From Candidatus Gastranaerophilales bacterium (GTDB taxonomy: Bacteria > Cyanobacteriota > Vampirovibrionia > Gastranaerophilales > Gastranaerophilaceae): 43,406 nucleotides of DNA. The notes beneath the pieces were generated by a model. That model was given only the letters and a program-made list of their open reading frames with translations, searched no databases and was not told the DNA's origin. The position numbers were made by a program, and so were the translations under genes. This document shows, piece after piece, positions 35,991 to 43,062 of this stretch. The number at the start of each line of letters is the position of its first letter. The stretch's first letter is position 1. The DNA lies in contig CALUWM010000015.1 in the NCBI GenBank assembly GCA_944324485.1, positions 1 through 43,406 of the forward strand, written 5' to 3'.

Positions 35991-36449
35991 ATGGAAAACA
36001 ACACTCTTAAAATAAAAACAGGCAAATTTGGTGAAATAGAAATAGACAAAAGTGCAATTTTTGACTTTGTATCACCAATTATAGGCTTTAAAGATTTAAA
36101 ACAATACGCAATAGTTGACTATAAGCCTGATTCACCATTTAAATGGCTCCAGTCAATTGAAGATATGGATTTAGCATTTCCAATAACATTATGCAGTTTT
36201 TTTGGAATAAATTATCAATTTGATATTCCGGATGAAGAAGCACAATTATTGGAAATAGAATCAGCAGATGATGTCTTTGTTTGTAATATTGCAAACATAC
36301 CGTCATCCAATCCGCAAGGTGCAACAATAAATATGTTAGCACCAATTATAGTCAACCTTAAAAACAAAAAAGCAATGCAAATAATTTTAAAGAACACTGA
36401 CTTTGAAGTAAGGCATAAATTATTTGAAAAAGAAAATACGGAAGAATAA
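35991..36449 (+). CDS. fliW: Flagellar assembly factor FliW
   Basis: A 152-residue protein that binds CsrA and flagellin, relieving CsrA repression of flagellin translation when flagellin is used up (known from Bacillus). The family pattern is visible: KTGKFGEIEIDKSAIFDF at the start, IIGFKDLKQYAIVDY, a WLQSIEDMDLAFP segment and a C-terminal NMLAPIIVNLKNKKAMQII. csrA follows two bases after the stop, the usual partner arrangement. No flagellin or other flagellar gene lies in the window. Confidence 0.92.
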   Translation: MENNTLKIKTGKFGEIEIDKSAIFDFVSPIIGFKDLKQYAIVDYKPDSPFKWLQSIEDMDLAFPITLCSFFGINYQFDIPDEEAQLLEIESADDVFVCNIANIPSSNPQGATINMLAPIIVNLKNKKAMQIILKNTDFEVRHKLFEKENTEE

Positions 36450-36451
36450 TT

Positions 36452-36718
36452 ATGTTAATTTTAACAAGAAAAATAAACCAAAAACTAATAATTAATGACA
36501 ACATTGAAATTGTCATACTTGAAAGTTATAAAAATTCAGTCAAGATTGGTGTTAGTGCGCCTAATAATGTGCAAATATACAGAGAAGAAATTTATAACGA
36601 AATCAAAAAATCCAACAAACAAGCTCTTGGAATTGATATAGATTCAATAGACAACTTAAAACCCATCCAAAAACAAAACTCTTTTGATGTAATGAAGAAA
36701 ATTCATAAAGATGACTAA
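36452..36718 (+). CDS. csrA: Carbon storage regulator CsrA
   Basis: An RNA-binding dimer that represses translation at GGA motifs. The 88 residues begin MLILTRKINQKL. The RNA-binding strand is present (VKIGVSAPNNVQIYREEIY, with the conserved Arg before EE). Compared with the usual 60-75 residues the C-terminus is extended by roughly 20 residues, of the type that in FliW-containing species binds FliW. The last eight bases overlap the downstream TPR gene. Confidence 0.93.
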   Translation: MLILTRKINQKLIINDNIEIVILESYKNSVKIGVSAPNNVQIYREEIYNEIKKSNKQALGIDIDSIDNLKPIQKQNSFDVMKKIHKDD

Positions 36719-37325
36719 AGTCGAATTAAAAGCTAAAGAACATTTTTATAATAAAGAATATAAAAAAGCCCTAAAGCTCTTTATCGAAAGCGATAATAAA
36801 TATGCAGCAGGGCTTTGCAATTTGCTTTTAAAAAACGAAAAAGAAGCGAAAAAATTTTGGTTACAAAACAAAAAACACTGTCCTGCCAGTCAATTTGGAC
36901 TAATTGTTTTAGATTTAATTAAATTGAAAACAAAAGAACAACCAAGCTTCTTTCAAACAAGAGCACAGCTTGAAATTTATTTAAATCTTTTTCTTGAAAA
37001 TAATTTAATTGAATGGGCAGAAAACCTAATTAGTTGTTGCGACTTTTTATACAAGGCAAACCCTGAAAGCTATAAATTTATTGCAAGAGCTTTATACTCC
37101 AACGGATATTTCGATATGGCAATTACTTTTTGCAAAAGAAGCTTAAGACTATTTTATTGCGACCCTGAAGCTTTCCTTATTCTTTCTCAATGTTATTTTC
37201 TAAAAGGAGACAACAGTGAAGCATTGGAGTTGATAAATAAAGTTTTAAATATGGTAGACGACTACTACCCTGCAATACTTTTTAAAGAAATAATTAAAAA
37301 TAAAATTAAAGAAAATAACAATTAA
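36711..37325 (+). CDS. Cytosolic TPR-repeat protein
   Basis: A 204-residue protein of tetratricopeptide-type helices, clearest at residues about 120-195 (ESYKFIARALYSNGYFDMAITFCKR and AFLILSQCYFLKGDNSEALELI). An earlier degenerate repeat is at 8-45. It has no signal peptide. It overlaps csrA by eight bases and ends the operon before a strong terminator. By context it could link protein levels to the CsrA/FliW switch; this is inference. Confidence 0.75.
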   Translation: MTKVELKAKEHFYNKEYKKALKLFIESDNKYAAGLCNLLLKNEKEAKKFWLQNKKHCPASQFGLIVLDLIKLKTKEQPSFFQTRAQLEIYLNLFLENNLIEWAENLISCCDFLYKANPESYKFIARALYSNGYFDMAITFCKRSLRLFYCDPEAFLILSQCYFLKGDNSEALELINKVLNMVDDYYPAILFKEIIKNKIKENNN

Positions 37326-37353
37326 AAAAGGTGAAGTTTAAACTTCACCTTTT
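37326..37353. terminator. Bidirectional intrinsic terminator (28-bp palindrome)
   Basis: AAAAGGTGAAGTTT (37326-37339) is followed directly by its exact complement (37340-37353). A-rich flanks give a T-run on the minus strand and TTTT on the plus strand. It ends the TPR-fliW-csrA-TPR operon and, on the other strand, hpf, whose stop is at 37361. Confidence 0.85.
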
Positions 37354-37360
37354 AAGATAT

Positions 37361-37714
37361 CTATACCTCTGCTTCTGTCTGCGTTGTTCTAATTGATTCA
37401 ACACCGCCTTTTGATTTGGAAAGTCCTTTTTCTTTGTATTTGCGGACTTGCCTATCTAATTTGTCGCAAACAAGGTCGATTGAAGCATACATATTTTCAG
37501 CTTTTTCTTCGACTCTAATAGTTTCACCGCCGATTTTGCAGTTAATCTCAGCAATATGAGAGTCACTAACGGAGGGGTTCTTAATAACGGATAAAACAGC
37601 GTCTATTGAATCAATTTGTTCATAATGAGCAACTACTTTTCCCGCTTTTTCTTTGACGTAAGCCTTAATTGCATCAGTAATTTCAATGTTACGTCCGTTT
37701 ACATGGATGTGCAT
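37361..37714 (-). CDS. hpf: Ribosome hibernation promoting factor (short form)
   Basis: A 117-residue ribosome-associated factor that binds the 30S decoding region in stationary phase or stress. The beta-alpha-beta fold is visible from MHIHVNGRNIEITDAIKAYV to EKAENMYASIDLVCDKLDRQVRKYKEK. The C-terminal dimerisation domain of long HPF is absent, so 70S storage would follow the short-HPF/RMF or YfiA style. CGGAG precedes the ATG. A promoter lies 48 bases upstream. Confidence 0.92.
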   Translation of the reverse strand: MHIHVNGRNIEITDAIKAYVKEKAGKVVAHYEQIDSIDAVLSVIKNPSVSDSHIAEINCKIGGETIRVEEKAENMYASIDLVCDKLDRQVRKYKEKGLSKSKGGVESIRTTQTEAEV

Positions 37715-37761
37715 AAATTTCTCCGTTTCTAGCGCAGATTGTCTCCATCTCGCATTTATAT

Positions 37762-37790
37762 ATTATACCCTATTTTTAGTTTTTTTTAAA
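37762..37790 (-). promoter_or_regulatory. Promoter of hpf
   Basis: On the minus strand TTTAAA (37785-37790), a 17-base spacer and TATAAT (37762-37767), giving a leader of about 40 bases that contains the CGGAG Shine-Dalgarno. Confidence 0.5.
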
Positions 37791-37816
37791 GCAGAATATC
37801 TCAAAAGTAAAATTAA

Positions 37817-37845
37817 TTTACTTAATTTTTATGAAGTTGTATAAT
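37817..37845 (+). promoter_or_regulatory. Promoter of the aminotransferase gene
   Basis: TTTACT (37817-37822), a 17-base spacer and a perfect TATAAT (37840-37845), with a leader of about 22 bases before the ATG at 37874. Confidence 0.5.
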
Positions 37846-37873
37846 ACAAAAATAAGGAAATTGGGGTAGCTAT

Positions 37874-39121
37874 ATGCAAGAAAATATCAAAAAACTTTTT
37901 AACAACGAAATCCAAAATATGAAAAACTATATCATGTTTGAAATTAAAGCTCGCCAAATCGAACTTACACCGAAATTAAAGGCAAAAAACCGAACTCCAA
38001 TACCTCTTTCAATGGGTGCTCCGGTTGATCCGGTTCCTGATTTTGTAATTAAAAAGGCGATAGAATATATGCACGTCAATAATCTTCACACATATACAAC
38101 CCCAAAAGGAGAAGTAAAGTTCTTAGAAGCTGTATCCAATAGAATGAAAGAAAGGTTTAACGTTAAACTTGATCCAAAAACAGAAATCTTTTCTCTTATA
38201 GGTTCAAAGGAAGGTCTTGCAAACTTAGTTAAAGCTTTAGTAAATGCAAAACAAGAAGAAAATGAAAAAGATGTAATATTAATCCCATCACCCGGTTATG
38301 CTTCATATAGCCAAATGATTAAAATTGCAGGTGCAAGGGCATACGGCGTTGAATTAAATGAAGAAAACAATTTCACTCCAAATATGGAAGAAATACTTGA
38401 AAAATACATAAAAGAAGGTAATGACCCTAAAAAAATCAAAGCACTTTTGATTAACTATCCAAACAATCCTCTGGGATGTACCTGTGATTTAAATTATTTA
38501 CAACACTGCGTTGATTTTTGTAAAAAATACAATATTATACTAATTTCAGATAACGCATATTGTGAAATGTATTACGATGAAAACTATAAACCACACTCCG
38601 CACTTGAATGTAAAGGAGCAATGGATTGTTGTATTGAATTTTACAGCTTCTCAAAATCCTATGCCATGACAGGCTGGCGACTAGGTTGGGCATGTGGAAA
38701 TAAAGATATTATAACAATGCTTTCTCGTTCAAAATCAACCGTTGACACCGGTGTATTCAAAGTAATTCAATATGCAGGTGCTGATTTATTAGAAAGTCCG
38801 GAAGGGCAAAAATATATAGATGAACAAAATATTAAATTTAAAAACAAAATACAAAAATTTGTAGATGGCTTAAATTCTTTAGGCTATAAAGTTGAAATGC
38901 CTAAGGCTACCTTTTATTTGTGGCTTGAAATCCCGGAAAGATATTCTGACTGCAAAGCATTTGCCAATGATATGCTTGAAAAATCAGGAATAGTAATAGT
39001 CCCAGGAACAGGATTTGCAAAAAATGCAACAAGACACGTAAGATTATCCGTTGTTGCTTCTGATGACGATTTAAAAGAAGTAATAAAACGTATGAAAGAA
39101 GATGGATTTACCTATAAATAA
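37874..39121 (+). CDS. PLP-dependent class I/II aminotransferase
   Basis: A fold-type I aminotransferase of 415 residues. The PLP lysine is in YSFSKSYAMTGWRLGW, with NYPNNPLG and SDNAYCEMYYD as the cofactor-binding segments. The region SLIGSKEGLANL resembles LL-diaminopimelate aminotransferases, which make lysine and peptidoglycan precursors in Cyanobacteria and relatives. Aspartate or another amino donor cannot be excluded. The first 45 residues (QENIKKLFNNEIQNMKNYIM) form a longer than usual helical extension. GGGG lies eight to ten bases before the ATG. Confidence 0.88.
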   Translation: MQENIKKLFNNEIQNMKNYIMFEIKARQIELTPKLKAKNRTPIPLSMGAPVDPVPDFVIKKAIEYMHVNNLHTYTTPKGEVKFLEAVSNRMKERFNVKLDPKTEIFSLIGSKEGLANLVKALVNAKQEENEKDVILIPSPGYASYSQMIKIAGARAYGVELNEENNFTPNMEEILEKYIKEGNDPKKIKALLINYPNNPLGCTCDLNYLQHCVDFCKKYNIILISDNAYCEMYYDENYKPHSALECKGAMDCCIEFYSFSKSYAMTGWRLGWACGNKDIITMLSRSKSTVDTGVFKVIQYAGADLLESPEGQKYIDEQNIKFKNKIQKFVDGLNSLGYKVEMPKATFYLWLEIPERYSDCKAFANDMLEKSGIVIVPGTGFAKNATRHVRLSVVASDDDLKEVIKRMKEDGFTYK

Positions 39122-39176
39122 CCCTTAAGTATAATTGTTTTATCTTAAAAGTTGACGAACAATGTATTGAGGAACA

Positions 39177-39836
39177 ATGAAAAAAACATTAACTATATTT
39201 TTTATATTAATAACTCTAACAAGCATTGCTGTTGCTGATGTTCTACCGTATTATGTTAATTCTTTAAGAAGATATGGCATAGGATATACAAGCGTATCAA
39301 GCCCTTTAGTTATGCGTCAAACACCAAGTAACGAAGGAAAAATTTTAGAATCATTAAACTTTGATTTTTCAACAGGTGAAACAAGTTGCATTGAAAACAA
39401 AACAAGATGCACACAAGACGAAATTTTTGCGGCCTTTAGTCAATCAAAAAAAATAGCACTTCTGACCACTCTTGATGAAACCGAAGGTTGGAATTTAGTT
39501 TGCTTCAATCAATCTCAAAATCCTGTCTGTGGATGGGTTAAAGAAGACGCAAAAAATAAATTCTATAATTGGAGTGATTTTTTTAATATCTACGGAAAAA
39601 AATATGGAATATACCTATTTAAAGATTTGCAAAAAACAGATAAAATACTATATGCAGCGCCAGCAAAACAAACAAATACAACAGGTTCAATTGAGCTTCC
39701 TAAAATGATAAGTCCTTGGCTAATAAGAGGAAATTGGCTTCTTGTAAAGGTTCATGACCTAAATAACCAAGTTAAGACAGGCTGGATAAATTTCAGGGGT
39801 AATGACGGCAAATTAAAACTTTTTGTTAAATTCTAA
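39177..39836 (+). CDS. Exported SH3-like protein
   Basis: A 219-residue protein with a Sec signal peptide (about 1-20, ending SIAVA). Two beta-rich bacterial SH3-like units are suggested: PLVMRQTPSNEGKI with GWNLVCFNQSQNPVCGWVKED, and KTDKILYAAPAK with NWLLVKVHDLNNQVKTGWINF. Such domains often bind peptidoglycan peptides. Cysteines in CIENKTRC could form a disulfide. GAGGAA is close to the ATG. secG follows 65 bases later. Confidence 0.75.
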   Translation: MKKTLTIFFILITLTSIAVADVLPYYVNSLRRYGIGYTSVSSPLVMRQTPSNEGKILESLNFDFSTGETSCIENKTRCTQDEIFAAFSQSKKIALLTTLDETEGWNLVCFNQSQNPVCGWVKEDAKNKFYNWSDFFNIYGKKYGIYLFKDLQKTDKILYAAPAKQTNTTGSIELPKMISPWLIRGNWLLVKVHDLNNQVKTGWINFRGNDGKLKLFVKF

Positions 39837-39900
39837 TTCAAATTATAGAAAAAAAATATTTTTATGATATTTTTAAAATAGAATTCATAAAGGATATAAA

Positions 39901-40122
39901 ATGACTACATTTTTTTACACACTACAAATAATAAGTGCAATTTTTAGCGTAATGTTGATTCTTTTACATTCTCCAAAAGGAGACGGAATGGCTTCTATTG
40001 GTGCTGCAAGCCAACTATTCTCCTCTCAAAAATCAACAGAAAAAGGTTTAAATAAAGTAACTTATTTCTTTGTAGGAATTTTTATTGTTTCAACATTCGT
40101 TCTTGGATTTTTATTAAAATAA
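39901..40122 (+). CDS. secG: Preprotein translocase subunit SecG
   Basis: A 73-residue membrane protein of the SecYEG channel. Two helices (about 6-22 and 52-71) flank the conserved cytoplasmic loop HSPKGDGMASIGAASQLF. AAAGGA precedes the ATG. Only one base separates its stop from the convergent phosphatase gene. Confidence 0.93.
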   Translation: MTTFFYTLQIISAIFSVMLILLHSPKGDGMASIGAASQLFSSQKSTEKGLNKVTYFFVGIFIVSTFVLGFLLK

Positions 40123-40123
40123 A

Positions 40124-40603
40124 CTATTTTTTTATCGTTAATCTCTCTAAAAATCTTGCAAAACGAACAATAAAATTTTCCTCATCTTTTGAAATTGAAT
40201 CGACTAAAATTGTTGTCATGCCTGCATTTTTACCCCCCAAAATATCACTAAGGGGTCTGTCTCCAACCATAGCAACACTACTTGGTTCTATATCAAAATC
40301 GTCACAAGCTTTGAATAAAACTACGGTGCTTGGCTTTTTGGCTCTTGAATAAACAGGAATATCCGTCTGAGATTCTGCTTTTTTAATATAATCCAAATTT
40401 TTATTATTTGTAATTATTGCAAGTTTAAAATTCGGTTTTAAATCGTCAAGAAATTGCAATGTTTTATAAGCAAACTTTCCACTTTTTGATTTCATTAAAG
40501 TTGAATCTAAATCAAAAAACAAAGCTTTTATCCTTCTTTTTTTTAGTTCTTCAATATCTATATCATATATTGATTCAATATTATAATCAGGAGCTAAAAA
40601 CAT
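40124..40603 (-). CDS. YqeG-type HAD phosphatase
   Basis: A HAD-superfamily class IIIA phosphatase of 159 residues. Motif I is FFDLDSTL (nucleophile Asp and the +2 Asp), motif II is the T in IITNN, and the acidic motif IV is VGDRPLSDI. The length and motifs match YqeG. The substrate is unknown (phosphatidylglycerol phosphate is used by some relatives). It starts three bases after the U32-family gene on the same strand, so they form an operon. Confidence 0.88.
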   Translation of the reverse strand: MFLAPDYNIESIYDIDIEELKKRRIKALFFDLDSTLMKSKSGKFAYKTLQFLDDLKPNFKLAIITNNKNLDYIKKAESQTDIPVYSRAKKPSTVVLFKACDDFDIEPSSVAMVGDRPLSDILGGKNAGMTTILVDSISKDEENFIVRFARFLERLTIKK

Positions 40604-40606
40604 ACA

Positions 40607-41830
40607 TCATTCCTTTATTCCCACTGTCCTTGCCAATGCAAATTGTGCCTCATTTTGCCAAGAACTATCTCCAAAACTAAATTCAATTATTATCTCATCG
40701 TTTGTATTTGCAACTTCGACTTCTCCTTTTTTGGTATGAATTATTTTCATAACTTTTGCCAAAGTTGAAAAATTAGGTGTAATTATTTCTATTTCATCAT
40801 TTAAACTAATTTTATTTTTAATCAACAATTTATATTTATTCTCTCCTAAATCTTGCAAAAATACACCTAAAAAATCTGCACCTGCAAGCCCTTTAGAAAT
40901 ATCGTAGGAATAACTTTTGCTGTCATTATTCCCTAAGAAAAAGCCTTCTGTATAACCCCTATTTCCTGCCTTTTTTAATTCCGTAAACGCAAAATCGCTA
41001 TCCCATTTATTATCTAAAACTTTTCTGTATGCTTTAGTTACTGTTGAAACATAATATAAGCTTTTTGTTCTTCCCTCAACTTTCAGGGAATCTATTCCAA
41101 TATTTTTTAAATCATTTACGTATTTAACAAGACACAAATCCTTTGTTGACATAATATGAGTGCCTTTATTATTTTCAATAATTTCATAAGGTTCATCAGG
41201 TCTTGTTTCTTCAAGCAACTTATAACTCCATCTGCAAGCTTGTGCACAATTCCCAAGATTTGCTTTCCGCTCCCCATAGGTCATATAGTCAGACAATAAG
41301 CATCTTCCTGAATATGCCATACATTGAGCCCCATGAATAAACATCTCCAACTCTATATCAGGAACTTCTTTTCTTATTTTTTCAATCTGTTTAAAAGACA
41401 ACTCTCTTGCTAAAATTACCCTTGATGCCCCTAAATCACGCCAGAATTTAACAGTTTGCGAATTTAAGATATTTGTTTGAGTCGAAATGTGAATATCAAT
41501 ATCCGGCAAATATTTTTTTATTACTCTATAAATACCAAAATCACTTATTATAAGAGCATGAGGGGAAGCATCTTTTATTATTTCAATTTTTTCAATTAAT
41601 TTTTTTATATCATCATCATATGCAAAAATATTAAAAGTACAGTAAACTTTTTTATTTAGAGAGTTTGCGATATCAACAGCTGATTTAAGATTGGTTTCAT
41701 CAATTAACTCGCCTTTCCTTAATGCTCTTAAAGAAAAATCAGCCAAACCTAAATAACAAGCATCTGCCCCATATTCAAAGGCATATCTCATTTTCTCTAA
41801 ACTTCCTGCTGGCATTAATAGTTCAGTCAT
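40607..41830 (-). CDS. trhP: U32-family protein, tRNA hydroxyuridine synthase-like (TrhP)
   Basis: A peptidase-U32-family protein of 407 residues, of the TrhP/YegQ/YrrO group that forms 5-hydroxyuridine at tRNA wobble position 34 using prephenate. The N-terminus MTELLMPAGSLEKM is a hallmark. The four Fe-S cysteines are in IHGAQCMAYSGRC and NLGNCAQACRW. The U32 C-terminal barrel follows. RlhA (23S rRNA) is a related alternative. TAAAAT (41837-41842), with an extended-type TG, is six bases before the ATG, again leaderless. Confidence 0.85.
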   Translation of the reverse strand: MTELLMPAGSLEKMRYAFEYGADACYLGLADFSLRALRKGELIDETNLKSAVDIANSLNKKVYCTFNIFAYDDDIKKLIEKIEIIKDASPHALIISDFGIYRVIKKYLPDIDIHISTQTNILNSQTVKFWRDLGASRVILARELSFKQIEKIRKEVPDIELEMFIHGAQCMAYSGRCLLSDYMTYGERKANLGNCAQACRWSYKLLEETRPDEPYEIIENNKGTHIMSTKDLCLVKYVNDLKNIGIDSLKVEGRTKSLYYVSTVTKAYRKVLDNKWDSDFAFTELKKAGNRGYTEGFFLGNNDSKSYSYDISKGLAGADFLGVFLQDLGENKYKLLIKNKISLNDEIEIITPNFSTLAKVMKIIHTKKGEVEVANTNDEIIIEFSFGDSSWQNEAQFALARTVGIKE

Positions 41831-41836
41831 AGCTAA

Positions 41837-41845
41837 ATTTTAACA
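41837..41845 (-). promoter_or_regulatory. Extended -10 promoter abutting the trhP start
   Basis: On the minus strand TGTTAAAAT (TAAAAT at 41837-41842) ends six bases before the ATG at 41828-41830. There is no Shine-Dalgarno and no good -35 match. It has the same form as the -10 box of the histidine kinase gene at 2018. Confidence 0.45.
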
Positions 41846-41893
41846 TAAAAAGATTTTATGCTATATTAAAAATACAAGAAAGAGGAGAAAAAT

Positions 41894-42928
41894 ATGAAAA
41901 AAACACTATTAGCGATAATGTCTATTGTTTTTCTTTCAGCATCAGCCTTCTGTGCTTCAAACCAAACAGACATTTTAACATTATTTTCATCAAAATCCAA
42001 AGCAGAAAATAAAATCTGGGTTGGAACTTTTCAATTAGTATTTAATGATATGAAAAACAACATCATTAAACACAATATTGAATTCCTAAAAGAAAAACCG
42101 ACAAAAGAATTAAAAGGGCTTAATTCTGAAGAATTTAGCGCAGATATGTTAAATCCTGAAAGCTATTTTACAAGTTATGGTGAAACATCTCCAGAAGCAA
42201 AAGAAGAAATTAAAAAGGCAATTTTTGAAAAATTTAAAGAAACAAGTGACATTCTTGATTCAATGGACTGGTCAAAAGGAATGGGTAAATACTATGCCTA
42301 TGCAATGTTAAAAAAAGAATTTGAATTTTTAAACGAATTTGACAAATTAGAAAAATCTAAATTTAATAACTCTAAAGAAAAATATGAATTTTTTGGAATA
42401 ACCAATGACTCAAATAAAGTTCTTGATGATAATGTAGCAGTTTTATTTCACAATAACGACAACGATTACGCTGTAAGACTTTATACCAAAAATAACGATA
42501 TAGTATATCTTTACAGAACAGATAAAGAAGATGAATTAAATAAACTTTTTGATGAAATGCAAAAAGACAGTAAAAATTACAAAGGAAACAGATTTTTCCT
42601 AGCTCAAGACACTCTTAAGGTTCCAAACCTAAACATTAAAAAAGAAAGAAAATACAAAGAACTTTGTAATAAACAAATCAAAGGAACAAATTTGATGTTT
42701 TCAGATGCAATTGAAACAATCCAACTTGAACTAAATAACAAAGGCGGAAAAGTTAAATCTGAAGCGGCAATAATGACTAAAATGGCAGCTTTACCTCCTA
42801 TGGATACAAAAGCAAAACCAAGAAACTTTGATTTTGATAAAACCTTTGTAATGTTTCTAATAGACAGTGGAAAAACCAATCCTTATTTAGCTGTAAGGAT
42901 AAAAGATTTAAAAGATCTTACAAAATAA
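41894..42928 (+). CDS. Exported serpin-like protein
   Basis: A 344-residue protein with a Sec signal peptide (about 1-20, LSASAFCAS). The body resembles the serpin fold in a divergent form: the C-terminal order [19 protein letters not shown] (hinge and loop), [14 protein letters not shown] and PYLAVRI corresponds to the reactive-loop and final strands of serpins. The hinge is not the classical alanine-rich one, so inhibitory activity is uncertain. AGAGGAG precedes the ATG, with TTAACA-16-TATATT upstream. Expected location is the periplasm or the medium. It could be a surface protein only distantly related to serpins. Confidence 0.55.
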   Translation: MKKTLLAIMSIVFLSASAFCASNQTDILTLFSSKSKAENKIWVGTFQLVFNDMKNNIIKHNIEFLKEKPTKELKGLNSEEFSADMLNPESYFTSYGETSPEAKEEIKKAIFEKFKETSDILDSMDWSKGMGKYYAYAMLKKEFEFLNEFDKLEKSKFNNSKEKYEFFGITNDSNKVLDDNVAVLFHNNDNDYAVRLYTKNNDIVYLYRTDKEDELNKLFDEMQKDSKNYKGNRFFLAQDTLKVPNLNIKKERKYKELCNKQIKGTNLMFSDAIETIQLELNNKGGKVKSEAAIMTKMAALPPMDTKAKPRNFDFDKTFVMFLIDSGKTNPYLAVRIKDLKDLTK

Positions 42929-42939
42929 TGTTATAAAAA

Positions 42940-42961
42940 GTTATTAATGGGAATTAATAAC
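42940..42961 (-). terminator. Minus-strand intrinsic terminator
   Basis: GTTATTAAT (42940-42948), a GGGA loop and ATTAATAAC (42953-42961) form a perfect 9-bp stem. On the minus strand it is followed by TTTTT (42935-42939). It would end waaA read-through or an RNA made from the minus strand of 42962-43034. On the plus strand it lacks a T-run. Confidence 0.65.
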
Positions 42962-43034
42962 TTGTCGGGTTGACGTTCGGGGAGATAAAAGCCCTCGACT
43001 GCTCCCGTTGAAGATTAGTGTTTAATCAAAGATT
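42962..43034. ncRNA. GC-rich structured intergenic element, candidate RNA
   Basis: In a genome of about 30% G+C, bases 42965-43010 are close to 60% G+C. Two stems can be drawn: GTCGGG (42964-42969) with CC-T-CGAC (42993-42999, one bulge), and GGGAG (42980-42984) with CTCCC (43002-43006). The stems cross, so they could form a pseudoknot. It is enclosed by a terminator on each side. No ORF of note covers it. The strand is undecided; both have a terminator downstream. It does not match the tmRNA, 6S, SRP or common riboswitch sequences I know. Confidence 0.4.
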
Positions 43035-43059
43035 AAAAGCTCCCTTTAAGGGAGCTTTT
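43035..43059. terminator. Bidirectional intrinsic terminator
   Basis: AAAAGCTCCCTT (43035-43046) and AAGGGAGCTTTT (43048-43059) are exact complements around one base. It serves the serpin-like gene or candidate RNA on the plus strand and waaA, stop at 43063, on the minus strand. Confidence 0.85.
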
Positions 43060-43062
43060 AAA

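Noticed and set aside
42962-43034. tmRNA, 6S RNA, SRP RNA or a known riboswitch
   Set aside because: None of their conserved sequences is recognisable. It is kept only as an unassigned candidate RNA.
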